Positions 54,330-62,793 of a DNA stretch of 64,000 nt are shown in pieces. Each line of letters begins with the position of its first letter. Within the stretch, counting starts at the first letter, position 1. The notes beneath the pieces are model-generated. The model did not search any database. It had not been told where the DNA came from and saw only the letters and a list, made by a program, of their open reading frames with translations. Source of the stretch: Streptomyces rhizoryzae (lineage in GTDB: Bacteria; Actinomycetota; Actinomycetes; Streptomycetales; Streptomycetaceae); NCBI RefSeq assembly GCF_023155275.1, contig NZ_JALMUV010000002.1:273348-337347 (forward strand). Direction: 5' to 3'. The translations under genes were made by a program, and so were the position numbers.

Positions 54330-55472
54330 CTACAGCAGCCCCCGCAGCCGCTCCGCCAGCAGGTCCCAGCGCCACTTCTCCTCCACCCAGGCGCGCCCGC
54401 GGTCGCCCATGGCGCGGCGCAGGGCGGGGTCCTTCAGCAGCGTGATGATCCGGTCGGCGGCGGCCGCCGGGGAGCCGCCGGGGACCACCCAGCCGGTCTC
54501 GCCGTCCAGGACCGCGTCGGGGGCGCCGCCCGAATCGCCCGCGACGACCGGGAGTCCGGTGGCGGACGCCTCCAGGTACACGATGCCCAGGCCCTCGACG
54601 TCCAGCCCGCCGCGGCGGGTGCGGCAGGGCATCGCGAAGACGTCGCCCGCGCCGTAGTGGGCGGGCAGTTCCTCCCACGGCACCGCGCCGGTGAAGCGGA
54701 CCGCGCCGGCGACGCCCTTCTCCAGCGCCAGCGCGTGCAGCCGCTCCTCGTACGGGCCGCCGCCGACGACCAGCAGCACCGCGTCCGGCACCGCCGCGGT
54801 GATCGCGGGCATCGCCTCGATGAGGGTGTCCTGCCCCTTGCGCGGGACGAGCCGGGAGACGCAGACCACCACCGGGCGGTCGGCCAGCCCCAGCCGGGAC
54901 CGGACCGCGTCGCCGCCCGAGCCCGGGTGGAAGGTCTTCTCGTCGACGCCGGGCGGCAGTTGCACCATCCGGGCGGCGGCGGCCGGGGTGAGCGCGGCGG
55001 CGATCCGCGACCGGGTGTACTCGCCGAGGTAGGTCAGGGTGTCGGTGCCCTCGCCGATCCGGCGCAGCAGCTGCCGGGCCGCGGGCAGCTGCGCCCAGCC
55101 CGCCTCGTGGCCGTGGGTGGTCGCCACGATCCGGCGGGCGCCGGCCGCGCGGAGCGCCGGGGCCATCAGGCCCAGCGGCGCGGCGGCCCCGAACCACACC
55201 GAGGAGCAGCCGTGGGCGCGCAGCAGGGAGACCGCGCGCCGGGTCACCCGCGGCGTCGGCAGCAGCATCGTCGTGGCGTCCCGCACCACCGGGAACGGCT
55301 GCTCGGCGTCGAAGGCGGCGGTGGCCGCCCGGCCCTCCTCGCTCCGCTTCCAGGTGGAGGCGTAGACCACGACCCGGCCCGGATCCAGCCGCAGCGCCAT
55401 GCTGTGCAGGAATGCCTGGATTCCGCCGGGCCGGGGCGGGAAGTCGTTGGTGACGATGAGGGTCTTGTGCAC
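54330..55472 (-). CDS. pimB: GT4 glycosyltransferase, probably PimB (PIM mannosyltransferase)
   Basis: About 380 aa GT-B fold. N-terminal acceptor loop TNDFPPRPGGIQAFLHSMALRLD, middle segment ATTHGHEAGWAQLPAARQLLRRIGEGTDTLTYLGEYTRSRIA. Donor-binding C-domain: VVCVSRLVPRKGQDTLIEAMP and the EGLGIVYLEASATGLPVVAGDSGG (E-x7-E) motif. Mycobacterial PimB' adds the second mannose to PIM1; context (FadD15-like ligase, GT87 partner) supports that here. GTG 55472 is at the start of homology. Convergent with the acyl-CoA ligase gene; specificity for mannose is inference. Confidence 0.82.
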   Translation of the reverse strand: MHKTLIVTNDFPPRPGGIQAFLHSMALRLDPGRVVVYASTWKRSEEGRAATAAFDAEQPFPVVRDATTMLLPTPRVTRRAVSLLRAHGCSSVWFGAAAPLGLMAPALRAAGARRIVATTHGHEAGWAQLPAARQLLRRIGEGTDTLTYLGEYTRSRIAAALTPAAAARMVQLPPGVDEKTFHPGSGGDAVRSRLGLADRPVVVCVSRLVPRKGQDTLIEAMPAITAAVPDAVLLVVGGGPYEERLHALALEKGVAGAVRFTGAVPWEELPAHYGAGDVFAMPCRTRRGGLDVEGLGIVYLEASATGLPVVAGDSGGAPDAVLDGETGWVVPGGSPAAAADRIITLLKDPALRRAMGDRGRAWVEEKWRWDLLAERLRGLL

Positions 55473-55613
55473 GGTGGTCTCTCGGCGGTCGGCGGTCGGG
55501 CGGGGCGCGGCGGCGCCCGGACGGTCCGGGGCCGACAGTACCGGGTCGGCGGCCGGGCCCGGGCGGCGCGCCCGCACCGGGCGTCCCCGGCCGCGCCGCG
55601 TCCCTCCCGCATC

Positions 55614-56957
55614 ATGCAGGGCAGGACGACCGACGGGATGACGATGGCCAGCACCGGGACCGGCACCGCCGCGGACACCGGCGGCGCCGCCGCGCGGATC
55701 ACCGGCTCGGCATGGGCCGCCTGGGGCGCCTGGGGCGCGACCCGCGCCCTGCTCCTGCTGTGTGTCCTGGGTGTGCTGGTGCTCCCCGGACCGGACGTGA
55801 CCACCGATGTCTCGGTGATCTACCGCGGCTGGGCCGAGGTGCTGCGCTCCGGCACCTTCCCCCTCGACGACGTCACCTGGCAGTACCCGCCGGCCGCCGC
55901 ACTGCCCGTCCTCGCCCCCACCGCGCTGCCCTTCCTCCCGTACGCCACCGCGTTCGCGGTGCTGGTGCTGGCCGTGGACGCGGCGGCGCTGGCGCTGTTC
56001 CTGCGCGCCGGGCGGCGGCCGGGGCACCGCCGGGCCGGGGCGTGGGTGTGGATCGGCGGCGTCGCACTGCTCGGCCCGACCGCGTACGCCCGGTACGACC
56101 TGCTGGTGGCGGCGGTGGCCGCGGCCGCGCTGTTCGCCGCCGCCCGGCGGCCGCGGACCGCCGGTGCGCTGATCGCCTGCGGCACGCTGCTCAAGCTCTG
56201 GCCGGTGCTGCTGCTGGCCGGGGCGCCGCTGCGCGGCCGCCGGGCGCGCGCCCTGTGGGGCAGCGCGGCGGGCTGGGGTGCCGGGCTGACGCTGGCCGCG
56301 GTGGCGGCGGCGCCCGGTGCGCTGGCCTTCCTCACCTTCCAGCGGGACCGCGGCACGGAGGTCGAGGCGCCGGTCGCGCTGCTGCTGCACGGGGCCCGGC
56401 TCGCCGGCTGGCCGGGCGAGGTGCAACTGCGGTACGGCTCACTGGAGTTCACCGGCCCCGGCGTCCCGCTGACCGGCGCGCTGGCGCTGGCGCTGACCGG
56501 TGCGGCGGCGCTCTGGCTGCTGCGGTGGCGGCTGCGGGCCCCGGAACTGACCCCGGCGGTGCTGTGCGACGCCGCGTTCACCGCGGCCCTGCTGACCACC
56601 GCCACCAGCCGGGTGCTCAGCCCGCAGTACCTGCTGTGGCTGGTCGGGCTGGCCGCGGTCTGCCTGACCGTACGGGCGAGCCGGCAGGCCCTCCCGGCGC
56701 TGCTGGTGCTGCCGGCCGCCGCGGCCACCACGCTGGAGTTCCCGGTCCACTTCGCCGACGTGGTGGCGAGCACCCCGCTCGGCATCGCCCTGCTGGTGGT
56801 GCGCAACGGCCTGCTGGTGGCGGCGGCGCTGCTGGCCTGCCGCCGACTGCGGGCCGCGGCCGGGGGCGGCCGCGCCCCGGACCCGGCCGGGGTGCCCGGC
56901 GCCCGGCCCGCCCTCAGCCCAGTTCGCGGCGCACGTACGCGCGCCACATCGCGGTGA
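55614..56957 (+). CDS. GT87-type polyprenol-phosphate-mannose mannosyltransferase-like membrane protein
   Basis: About 447 aa with eight to ten hydrophobic segments. N-terminal loop after the first helix has DVTTDVSVIYRGWAEVLRSGTFPLDDVTWQYPPAAA, similar to GT-C fold proteins that use polyprenol phosphate mannose (alpha-1,2-mannosyltransferase class); a later LSPQYLLWLVGLAA segment is also typical. Starts ATG 55614, 55638 and 55644 are all in frame; none has a strong ribosome binding site. Divergent from pimB. M. tuberculosis Rv2181 is the positional analogue (from memory). The 3' end overlaps the convergent metallopeptidase by 44 nt. Confidence 0.75.
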   Translation: MQGRTTDGMTMASTGTGTAADTGGAAARITGSAWAAWGAWGATRALLLLCVLGVLVLPGPDVTTDVSVIYRGWAEVLRSGTFPLDDVTWQYPPAAALPVLAPTALPFLPYATAFAVLVLAVDAAALALFLRAGRRPGHRRAGAWVWIGGVALLGPTAYARYDLLVAAVAAAALFAAARRPRTAGALIACGTLLKLWPVLLLAGAPLRGRRARALWGSAAGWGAGLTLAAVAAAPGALAFLTFQRDRGTEVEAPVALLLHGARLAGWPGEVQLRYGSLEFTGPGVPLTGALALALTGAAALWLLRWRLRAPELTPAVLCDAAFTAALLTTATSRVLSPQYLLWLVGLAAVCLTVRASRQALPALLVLPAAAATTLEFPVHFADVVASTPLGIALLVVRNGLLVAAALLACRRLRAAAGGGRAPDPAGVPGARPALSPVRGARTRATSR

Positions 56958-58311
56958 ACTCCGCCAGCCCGACGCCCAGTTGCTCGCGCATCGCGCGCTC
57001 CAGCGGCCCGCTGCGCCCGGCCCGCCGGACGGTGCCGCCGACCGGCGGCGCCGGGGTCCCGGTGGCGGACGGCGCCACCGGGGCGGTGGTCCGCGCCTCC
57101 ATCGGGCCGGTCGCCGGTCCGGCCGCCGCGGTGCGCAGCCCCCGCCGCCCGGTGTCCCGGTAGAAGGCGATCAGCCGCGCCTCGCCCCACTTCTCGGCGA
57201 TCATCCGGCAGGCCAGCCAGCCGCCCTCGTACGCCTCGGCCAGCCGCTCGGCACCGGCCCGGAAGCCGAAGTCGGCGTCGCCCGGCAGCCGCGCCGGCGG
57301 GCCCCCGGCGGCGACCGCGCGGGACAGCTCCGGCGCGGTGGTGGCCGGCCGGCGGCGCACCTCCCGGTAGGCGACCCAGTCCGCGAAGCCCTCCGAGAGC
57401 CACAGCGGGGTGGCGGGCGTGGTGAGCGCGCGGGTGGCGACGTGGGTCGTCTCGTGGGTGAGGACGACCGTCCGGCCCAGGTCGTTGAGCTCCTCGTACG
57501 CGTCCGGGTTGACGATCACCCGGTCCGCGGGGGCCGCGACCGCCGCGCCCGCCTCCCCGGTGGTGACCGCCGCGATCCCGCTGTACACGGACGGGTCGTC
57601 ACCGCCCATCAGCTGCGCCATCCGCTCGACGGTGTCCGGGGCCTCCACCACCACCTTCCGCGCCCAGGCGCCCTTCCAGACGGCCGAGACGGCGGGCACC
57701 GCGGCGTCCACCCGCCGCGCCAGGTCGCGCAGCCGGGCCGGGTCGGCGGCCCCGCCCAGCACCAGGCCGTACCGGCCGCGGACCAGCCGGACCGGCCCCT
57801 GGTCCCACAGCTGCCGGGTGCCGGTCCGCCCGTCGGCGGCGCCGTCGGAGTCGGCCGAGACCAGCCAGCGGCCGCCGCGCTCGGTGAGGGTGAGGTACTG
57901 GACGCTGGTGACCGGCGCGGTGTCGAAGCCGCTGAGGCGGTAGCGCAGCCGCACCTGCGCGGCCAGCCGCCGCCCGCTGCCGGCCGGCAGCGGGAACGCG
58001 CCGGTGGCCTCCAGGTCGTAGTGCCAGTCGGCCAGCGGGACCGCCGCGAGGTTGCCCAGGACCGCGCGCTGGCGGGCCCGGAAGGCGGTGGCCCGGGGGT
58101 CGACGGTGGCCAGGAAGGCCGCGGTGTCGTGCCGCCGGACCGCCCCGGCCCGGGCGTCCAGCATCTTCTGCACGTCCGGATAGCGGTCGGTGGCGCTCTC
58201 CGCGGGCGCGCAGCCGCTCAGCTGGACGAGCAGCGCGAGCAGCGGCGCCGCGCAGCCGGCCGCCCGTGCGGCCCGCCACCGCCTCCCGCGTCGCGCCCTC
58301 AGGTCCGGCAT
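56914..58311 (-). CDS. Zinc metallopeptidase lipoprotein (gluzincin-like)
   Basis: About 465 aa. Basic N-terminus, hydrophobic stretch and lipobox LVQLSGC (Cys about 34) indicate a membrane-anchored secreted lipoprotein. The zinc motif HETTH in VLTHETTHVATRAL (about 285-295) is followed by the third ligand in LSEGFADWVAYREV. A Pro/Thr/Ala-rich insert near the C-terminus is followed by RAMREQLGVGLAEFTAMWRAYVRRELG. A -10 TACGAT lies 7 nt before ATG 58311 (leaderless). Substrate unknown. Confidence 0.82.
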   Translation of the reverse strand: MPDLRARRGRRWRAARAAGCAAPLLALLVQLSGCAPAESATDRYPDVQKMLDARAGAVRRHDTAAFLATVDPRATAFRARQRAVLGNLAAVPLADWHYDLEATGAFPLPAGSGRRLAAQVRLRYRLSGFDTAPVTSVQYLTLTERGGRWLVSADSDGAADGRTGTRQLWDQGPVRLVRGRYGLVLGGAADPARLRDLARRVDAAVPAVSAVWKGAWARKVVVEAPDTVERMAQLMGGDDPSVYSGIAAVTTGEAGAAVAAPADRVIVNPDAYEELNDLGRTVVLTHETTHVATRALTTPATPLWLSEGFADWVAYREVRRRPATTAPELSRAVAAGGPPARLPGDADFGFRAGAERLAEAYEGGWLACRMIAEKWGEARLIAFYRDTGRRGLRTAAAGPATGPMEARTTAPVAPSATGTPAPPVGGTVRRAGRSGPLERAMREQLGVGLAEFTAMWRAYVRRELG

Positions 58312-58318
58312 GCGGCCG

Positions 58319-58324
58319 ATCGTA
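58319..58324 (-). promoter_or_regulatory. -10 element of the metallopeptidase gene
   Basis: TACGAT on the minus strand, 7 nt before ATG 58311; a T-rich -35-like TTTTTG lies about 18 nt further upstream (58343-58348). Confidence 0.5.
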
Positions 58325-58363
58325 AGGGCCGCGCGGGCGGGGCAAAAACGCTGGGCGGACCGT

Positions 58364-59404
58364 TCAGGGCCGGGTGACCGCCGAGACCGGCATCATGCCG
58401 ACCGGGTCGTAGCGCACCCGGGCGCCGGGATAGGGCGCGTGCACCACCTGCCCGTTGCCGACGTACATGGCGACATGGCTGGCGTCCGAGCGGTAGATGA
58501 CCAGGTCGCCGGGGCGGGCCTGGGACAGCGGGACCTGCCGCCCGGCGCCGCGCTGGGCCTGCGAGGTGCGCGGCAGCGAGACGCCGGCCCGGGCGTAGGC
58601 CCATTGGGTGAGTCCGGAGCAGTCGAACGCGGCGGGGCCGGTGCTGCCCCAGGCGTAGGGGGCGCCGACCGCGGCGCGGACCGCGGCGACCGCCGCCGCG
58701 GCCCGGCCCGAGCCCGCCGGGGCCCCGGAGAGATCCGGGACGCCCTCCTCCCGGCCGTCGCCGCGGGCGGCCCGGTCGTAGGCGGCGCGGGCGTGCGGCG
58801 GGAGGGCGTTGAGCAGCCGCCGCGCGGTGGCCAGCTTGCGCTGGACCTCCTTCTTGTGCCGGGCCACCTCGGTCCGGCCGGCCTCCAGCTCGGCCAGCTT
58901 GCGGGCGGCCTCCCGGCGCTGCTGCTCCAGGTCGCGGGTGGCCGAGCGGAGGCGGTGGAGCTCGCGGGCCTGGGTGCCGCTCAGCCGGTCCAGGGCGGAC
59001 GCCTTCTCCAGGTAGCTCTCCGGCCGTTCGGAGAGCATCAGGCGGACGGCCGGGTCGATCCCGCCGGAGCGGTACTGGGCGGCGGCCACCGCGCCGAGCC
59101 GGGCCCGCATGCGGTTGACCCGCTCCTGGGTGCGGGCGGCGCGGTCCTGGAGGGCCGACACCTCCCGGCGCAGCTCCTTGGTGCGGGCGGTGGCGCCGTT
59201 GTACTTCTCGGTGGCCCGCTCGGCCTCCTCGTAGAGCGCGCCGACCCGGGCGGTTGCCTTCTCCCGGCCGGCCGCGGGGTGTTCGGCGGGGTCGGCACCG
59301 GCCGCGGGGGCCGACAGCGCCGCGGTCGCCAGGGCGGCGGACAGGACGGTGACCGAGGCGAGGGTGGACTGGCCGCGCTGCGACGTACGGCGATGGGACA
59401 CCAC
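58364..59404 (-). CDS. Secreted NlpC/P60 peptidoglycan endopeptidase
   Basis: About 346 aa. Signal peptide (SVTVLSAALATAALSAPAAGA, about 17-36), two long coiled-coil segments (about 45-125 and 135-200) as in RipA/CwlO-type hydrolases, a short Gly/Ala linker, then the C-terminal NlpC/P60 domain. Catalytic residues: Cys in AAFDCSGLTQW, His in SDASHVAMYVG, and the third polar residue near VVHAPYPG. GTG 59404 is preferred over 59401 by AAGGAG spacing and by alignment with the next gene. Paralogue of the following gene; cleaves stem peptides and supports growth. Confidence 0.92.
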   Translation of the reverse strand: MVSHRRTSQRGQSTLASVTVLSAALATAALSAPAAGADPAEHPAAGREKATARVGALYEEAERATEKYNGATARTKELRREVSALQDRAARTQERVNRMRARLGAVAAAQYRSGGIDPAVRLMLSERPESYLEKASALDRLSGTQARELHRLRSATRDLEQQRREAARKLAELEAGRTEVARHKKEVQRKLATARRLLNALPPHARAAYDRAARGDGREEGVPDLSGAPAGSGRAAAAVAAVRAAVGAPYAWGSTGPAAFDCSGLTQWAYARAGVSLPRTSQAQRGAGRQVPLSQARPGDLVIYRSDASHVAMYVGNGQVVHAPYPGARVRYDPVGMMPVSAVTRP

Positions 59405-59534
59405 GAGGCCGCAACTCCTTCCGTGTGCAGCCCCTGCCGTCCGGGCGTGGACGGTCGGTGATCCGGCAGCTGCGAGGGCCGACAGTAACCGCGCCCCGGT
59501 ACACCGGCCAAAGACCGCTTTTCGTACGCAAAAA

Positions 59535-59575
59535 GCCGCTCCGCCGGTGACGTCGCAGGTCACCGGCGGAGCGGC
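59535..59575 (-). terminator. Rho-independent terminator with T tract
   Basis: Perfect 17-bp stem GCCGCTCCGCCGGTGAC/GTCACCGGCGGAGCGGC with a 7-nt loop. On the minus strand it is followed by TTTTTGCG. Ends the upstream NlpC/P60 transcript before the second copy. One of the best canonical terminators in the window. Confidence 0.9.
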
Positions 59576-59639
59576 AGGTCAGCGGCCGGGGCCGCAATTC
59601 GCCCGATCGGGCGGCAGGTTGCGGGTGTTGTGAGGCTTT

Positions 59640-60665
59640 TCAGACCCGCACGCCGAACTGGAACGGCATGTTGTTGATCGACTCGTAGCGGACCGCGGCG
59701 CCCGGCTTCGGGGCGTGCAGCACGGTGCCGTTGCCGGCGTAGAGGCCGATGTGGTGCAGGTCGCCGTAGAAGAGCACCAGGTCGCCGGGCTTGAGGGCGC
59801 TCTGCGAGTAGATGCGGGTGCCGGCGTTGGCCTGCTCCTGGGAGGTGCGCGGCAGCGACTGGCCGGCCTGCGCGTACGCCCAGGAGGTCAGACCCGAGCA
59901 GTCGAAGGAGGACGGGCCGGTGGCGCCCCAGACGTAGGGGGAGCCTATCTTCGACTGGGCGGCGGACAGGGCGGCCGCACCGCGCTGCGAGGCCGGCACG
60001 TCGTCGCCGAGGTTGACCCGCTCGTTGCTGCGGTTGGCGCGGTCGTCCGCGGCCTGCATGGCCTCCCGCTCCTTGGCGGTCAGCGTGTTGAGCAGCTCCT
60101 GGGCCTTGGCGAGCTTGCCCTTGATCTCGTCCTTCTTCTCGCCGAGCGACTTGCGGGTCTCGGAGAGGTCCTTGATCTTGCTCGCGGCCTCCGCGCGCTC
60201 CTGGGCGAGCCGGCGCTGCTTGTCCGCGATCGTTCTGAGCTGGTCGGCCTGCTTGCCGCTCAACTGGTCGAGGGTGGCGGCCTTTTCGAGGTAGGTGTCC
60301 GGGTCGCCGGAGAGGAAGAGCTGCACCGAGGGGTCGATGCTGCCGCTGCGGTACTGGCCGGAGGCGATCGCGCCCAGGCCCTTGCGCAGCTGGTTCAGCT
60401 CGTCCTGGCCGCGGGCGACCTTGTCCTGGAGGTCGTCGACCTCTTTCTGGAGCTTGTCCTGCTGCTCCTTGACACCGTTGTACTTCTCGGTGGCCTGCTC
60501 CGCCTCGCCGTAGAGCTTGTCGACCTCGGACTTGACGTCCTTCTTCGACTGGCTGGGGTCGGCGTGCGCCGCCTGGGACGAGAGGGCGACGGCCGCGGCG
60601 GCGGTCGCGGTGAGCACGGTCACACGAGTACGGCTCGGCTGCTTGGGTCGACGGTGGGACGCCAC
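59640..60665 (-). CDS. Secreted NlpC/P60 peptidoglycan endopeptidase (second copy)
   Basis: About 341 aa. Signal peptide (VTVLTATAAAAVALSSQAAHA), coiled-coil regions rich in Lys/Gln/Glu, then the NlpC/P60 domain with Cys in SSFDCSGLTSW, His in DLHHIGLYAG, and VLHAPKPGAAV. More Lys/Gln-rich than its downstream paralogue. GTG 60665 follows AAGGAG at 9 nt. It has its own promoter (60807-60836) with a roughly 135-nt leader that may fold. Preceded by a NYN-domain gene on the same strand. Confidence 0.93.
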   Translation of the reverse strand: MASHRRPKQPSRTRVTVLTATAAAAVALSSQAAHADPSQSKKDVKSEVDKLYGEAEQATEKYNGVKEQQDKLQKEVDDLQDKVARGQDELNQLRKGLGAIASGQYRSGSIDPSVQLFLSGDPDTYLEKAATLDQLSGKQADQLRTIADKQRRLAQERAEAASKIKDLSETRKSLGEKKDEIKGKLAKAQELLNTLTAKEREAMQAADDRANRSNERVNLGDDVPASQRGAAALSAAQSKIGSPYVWGATGPSSFDCSGLTSWAYAQAGQSLPRTSQEQANAGTRIYSQSALKPGDLVLFYGDLHHIGLYAGNGTVLHAPKPGAAVRYESINNMPFQFGVRV

Positions 60666-60690
60666 GGGGGCGAGCTCCTTCTTCCTCCAG

Positions 60691-60760
60691 CCGCCTACCG
60701 GGAGTGGGGGGAGCGGGCCCCGGCTCCGCGCGAACGCCGCGGACTCGGCGGTACCTTCAC
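60691..60760 (-). promoter_or_regulatory. Leader segment with ydaO (c-di-AMP riboswitch)-like ends
   Basis: In the 5' leader of the second NlpC/P60 gene, minus strand starts GGTACCGCCGAGTCCGC (down from 60754) and ends CGGTAGGCGG (60700-60691), words that resemble the two ends of actinobacterial ydaO/c-di-AMP riboswitches, with a GCCGGGGCCCGCTCCCCCCA centre. The span is only about 65 nt, shorter than a complete ydaO (about 150 or more), so the core is missing or diverged. Confidence 0.3.
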
Positions 60761-60806
60761 TGACCATCCCGGGTGGATGATCACCTGTATGAAGGTTCGA
60801 GGCCCG

Positions 60807-60836
60807 ACCTTAGTAACCGAGTTGTGATCGCTTCAA
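60807..60836 (-). promoter_or_regulatory. Promoter of the second NlpC/P60 gene
   Basis: TTGAAG (60831-60836), 18-nt spacer, TAAGGT (60807-60812); predicted start near 60800. The rest of the gap to 60969 is AT-richer than average with no gene seen. Confidence 0.5.
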
Positions 60837-60969
60837 ATCCTGCCGGGGAAAAACTGCACCGCCGACCCCATCTTTTACCAACATCACACGGCCAGTAAGC
60901 ATCATTTGACGCTCCGGTACGAAGCGGCGGCGCGCTTTTCCGGCCGCAAAACGGACACCGGCGGAAATG

Positions 60970-62343
60970 TCAGGTTCGGGCAAGTCGCTTGAGCAGCAGG
61001 GCCGATGCCACCGGCCGGGCACCCGCCTTCGCGACGCCGTCGGCCACCTCGCGGTCCGAGGAGACCACCACCACCGGGCGCCCGGACGGCTCGGCCCGGA
61101 CCAGCTGCCGGATCAACTCGTCGGCGGTCACACCCGGTTTGCTGAACAGCACCCGCACCCCGCGCGGCGGCGCCAGCAGGACCGGTGCGGCCAGCTCCGC
61201 CCCGTCGAAGACACAGGTCATCTCGGCCCCGGTCTGCGCCGCCAGCACCGCCAGCCCGCCCAGCAGCCGCAGCCGCTGCTTCTCCAGCGGCATCGTCGGA
61301 TAGCCGGTCTTGGTGACGTTGTAGCCGTCCACCACCATGTGCGCCTGGGGCAGCGCCAGCAGTTGGTCCAGCAGCGCCGGATCGGTCTCCGACAGCGCCC
61401 GGGTGGCGATGTCCTTCGGCGTCATCCGGCCCGGCGCGACCGCCTCGACGGTGTCCGCCGGGCGGCCCGTGGCGGGCGGCAGGGCCAGTTCGCGGCGCAG
61501 CCCCTGGGCCGCGTCCAGCACCGTGTCCAGCAACAGCCGCAGCCGCATGTCCTCCACGCTGCGGCCCTCGCGGGCCGAGCGCCGGCTGCTCTCCAGCGCC
61601 GCCTCGGCCTCCGCGATCCGGGCCTTGAGGCGGCGCAGCTCGCTGTCCGCCACGGCCTTGTCGGCCGCCGCCCGCTCCCGGACCTCGGCCGCCGCCGCCT
61701 GCGCCTTGCGGGCCGCCGCCTCCCCGCGCTTGACGTCGCTGAGCGCACTGCGCAGCTTGCGCTGGAGGGACTCGTTCTCCTTGCGCACCGCCTCCAGGTC
61801 CGCCCGGACCCGGTCCGCCTCCGTACGCGCCTGGTCCCGCGCCTGCGCCAGCTCCTGCCGCAGCCGGGCCACTTCCCGCTCGGCCTCCGCGCCGGCCCGT
61901 TCGTCCCGCGCCCGCTGCGCCTCCTCGCCGGCCGCCGCCACCAGCTTGACCCAGCCCTCGGGGCGCAGCACGTACGCCGCGGCCGCCACGTCCAGCGGAT
62001 CGGCGGCGGCGGGCGGGGTGCCCTGCTCCAGGGCCTCGGCCAGCTCCGGCTGGGCGTCCCGCAGCCGCCCGGCGATCCGCTGCCGGAAGACCGCGTCGCT
62101 CTCCAGCGCCGCGGCCATCGCGTTCCCGGCGAACTTGGCCCGCCGGGACGGGGTGAAACGGGCGTACTGCCGCAGCGCGGGCGGGAGTTCGGAGACCGTC
62201 AGCGCCCCGAACGACTCCGCGGTGAGCGCCACGACGCGGCGCCGTACGCCCTCGGGCAGCGGCTGGTCGAGCACCTCGTCGGCCGCCCCTTCGGGCGCGT
62301 CCGCGCGCTTCGCCCCCGGCTCCCCTTCTGGACGTTCCACCAC
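60970..62343 (-). CDS. NYN-domain (YacP-like RNase) protein with coiled-coil
   Basis: About 457 aa. N-terminal helical region, a long Arg/Glu/Ala coiled-coil (about 140-270), and a C-terminal PIN-like NYN domain: MVVDGYNVTKTGYPTMPLEKQR (Asp), AEMTCVFDGAELAAP (Asp) and VVVVSSDREVADGV (Asp-Arg). Resembles YacP/Rae1-type NYN RNases with an actinomycete-specific N-terminal extension. GTG 62343 with GGAG 11 nt upstream. It is 18 nt after the small zinc-ribbon gene, so it may be co-expressed and act on translating mRNA (inference). Confidence 0.85.
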   Translation of the reverse strand: MVERPEGEPGAKRADAPEGAADEVLDQPLPEGVRRRVVALTAESFGALTVSELPPALRQYARFTPSRRAKFAGNAMAAALESDAVFRQRIAGRLRDAQPELAEALEQGTPPAAADPLDVAAAAYVLRPEGWVKLVAAAGEEAQRARDERAGAEAEREVARLRQELAQARDQARTEADRVRADLEAVRKENESLQRKLRSALSDVKRGEAAARKAQAAAAEVRERAAADKAVADSELRRLKARIAEAEAALESSRRSAREGRSVEDMRLRLLLDTVLDAAQGLRRELALPPATGRPADTVEAVAPGRMTPKDIATRALSETDPALLDQLLALPQAHMVVDGYNVTKTGYPTMPLEKQRLRLLGGLAVLAAQTGAEMTCVFDGAELAAPVLLAPPRGVRVLFSKPGVTADELIRQLVRAEPSGRPVVVVSSDREVADGVAKAGARPVASALLLKRLART

Positions 62344-62361
62344 GGCTGCATCGCTCCGATC

Positions 62362-62601
62362 TCAGGCGCTCGCGCCCGGACGGTCCACCAGCTCGATCCG
62401 GTCGACCGCGTTGCACCAGCGGCAGCGCACCGACTCGACGGTCTCGCTGATGACCTCGCGTTCCTCCACCGTCGGCTCCCCGGCCAGGTCGAGGTGGACG
62501 TACTCCACCACCTTCGACCGGCGGGTGACGTCGAACCGCGTGAGGTTGCCGCACAGCGTGCAGCGCCACCGGGTCTCCGCCGTCGGCAGGGGAACAGCCA
62601 T
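62362..62601 (-). CDS. Small zinc-ribbon protein
   Basis: About 79 aa. Two CxxC pairs: WRCTLCGNLTRFDV and VRCRWCNAVDRIEL, with an acidic middle (VHLDLAGEPTVEEREVISETVES). A zinc ribbon or treble clef is expected. ATG 62601 follows AGAGGA about 7 nt upstream; a longer frame to 62649 lacks the site. The partner is likely the NYN-domain protein directly downstream. Function unknown. Confidence 0.82.
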   Translation of the reverse strand: MAVPLPTAETRWRCTLCGNLTRFDVTRRSKVVEYVHLDLAGEPTVEEREVISETVESVRCRWCNAVDRIELVDRPGASA

Positions 62602-62781
62602 CGTGTCGTCCTCTTTCGTGCTCGTCGTGCAAATGCTGGGGCGGATCACGCGGTGCGCCGCCGGACTGCGGAAATACGCAACGTACTGCCTGTAACCCTA
62701 CGGCCTGACAGGGGGCCGGCGCGGGCCCGCCCGGAAGGCGGGACGCGGCGAGGCGCTCTGTCCCCTGTGCCCGGATTGCGT

Positions 62782-62787
62782 CATGAT
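62782..62787 (+). promoter_or_regulatory. -10 element of the rhomboid gene
   Basis: CATGAT, 6 nt before ATG 62794, with no ribosome binding site; leaderless. Confidence 0.4.
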
Positions 62788-62793
62788 CACTTC

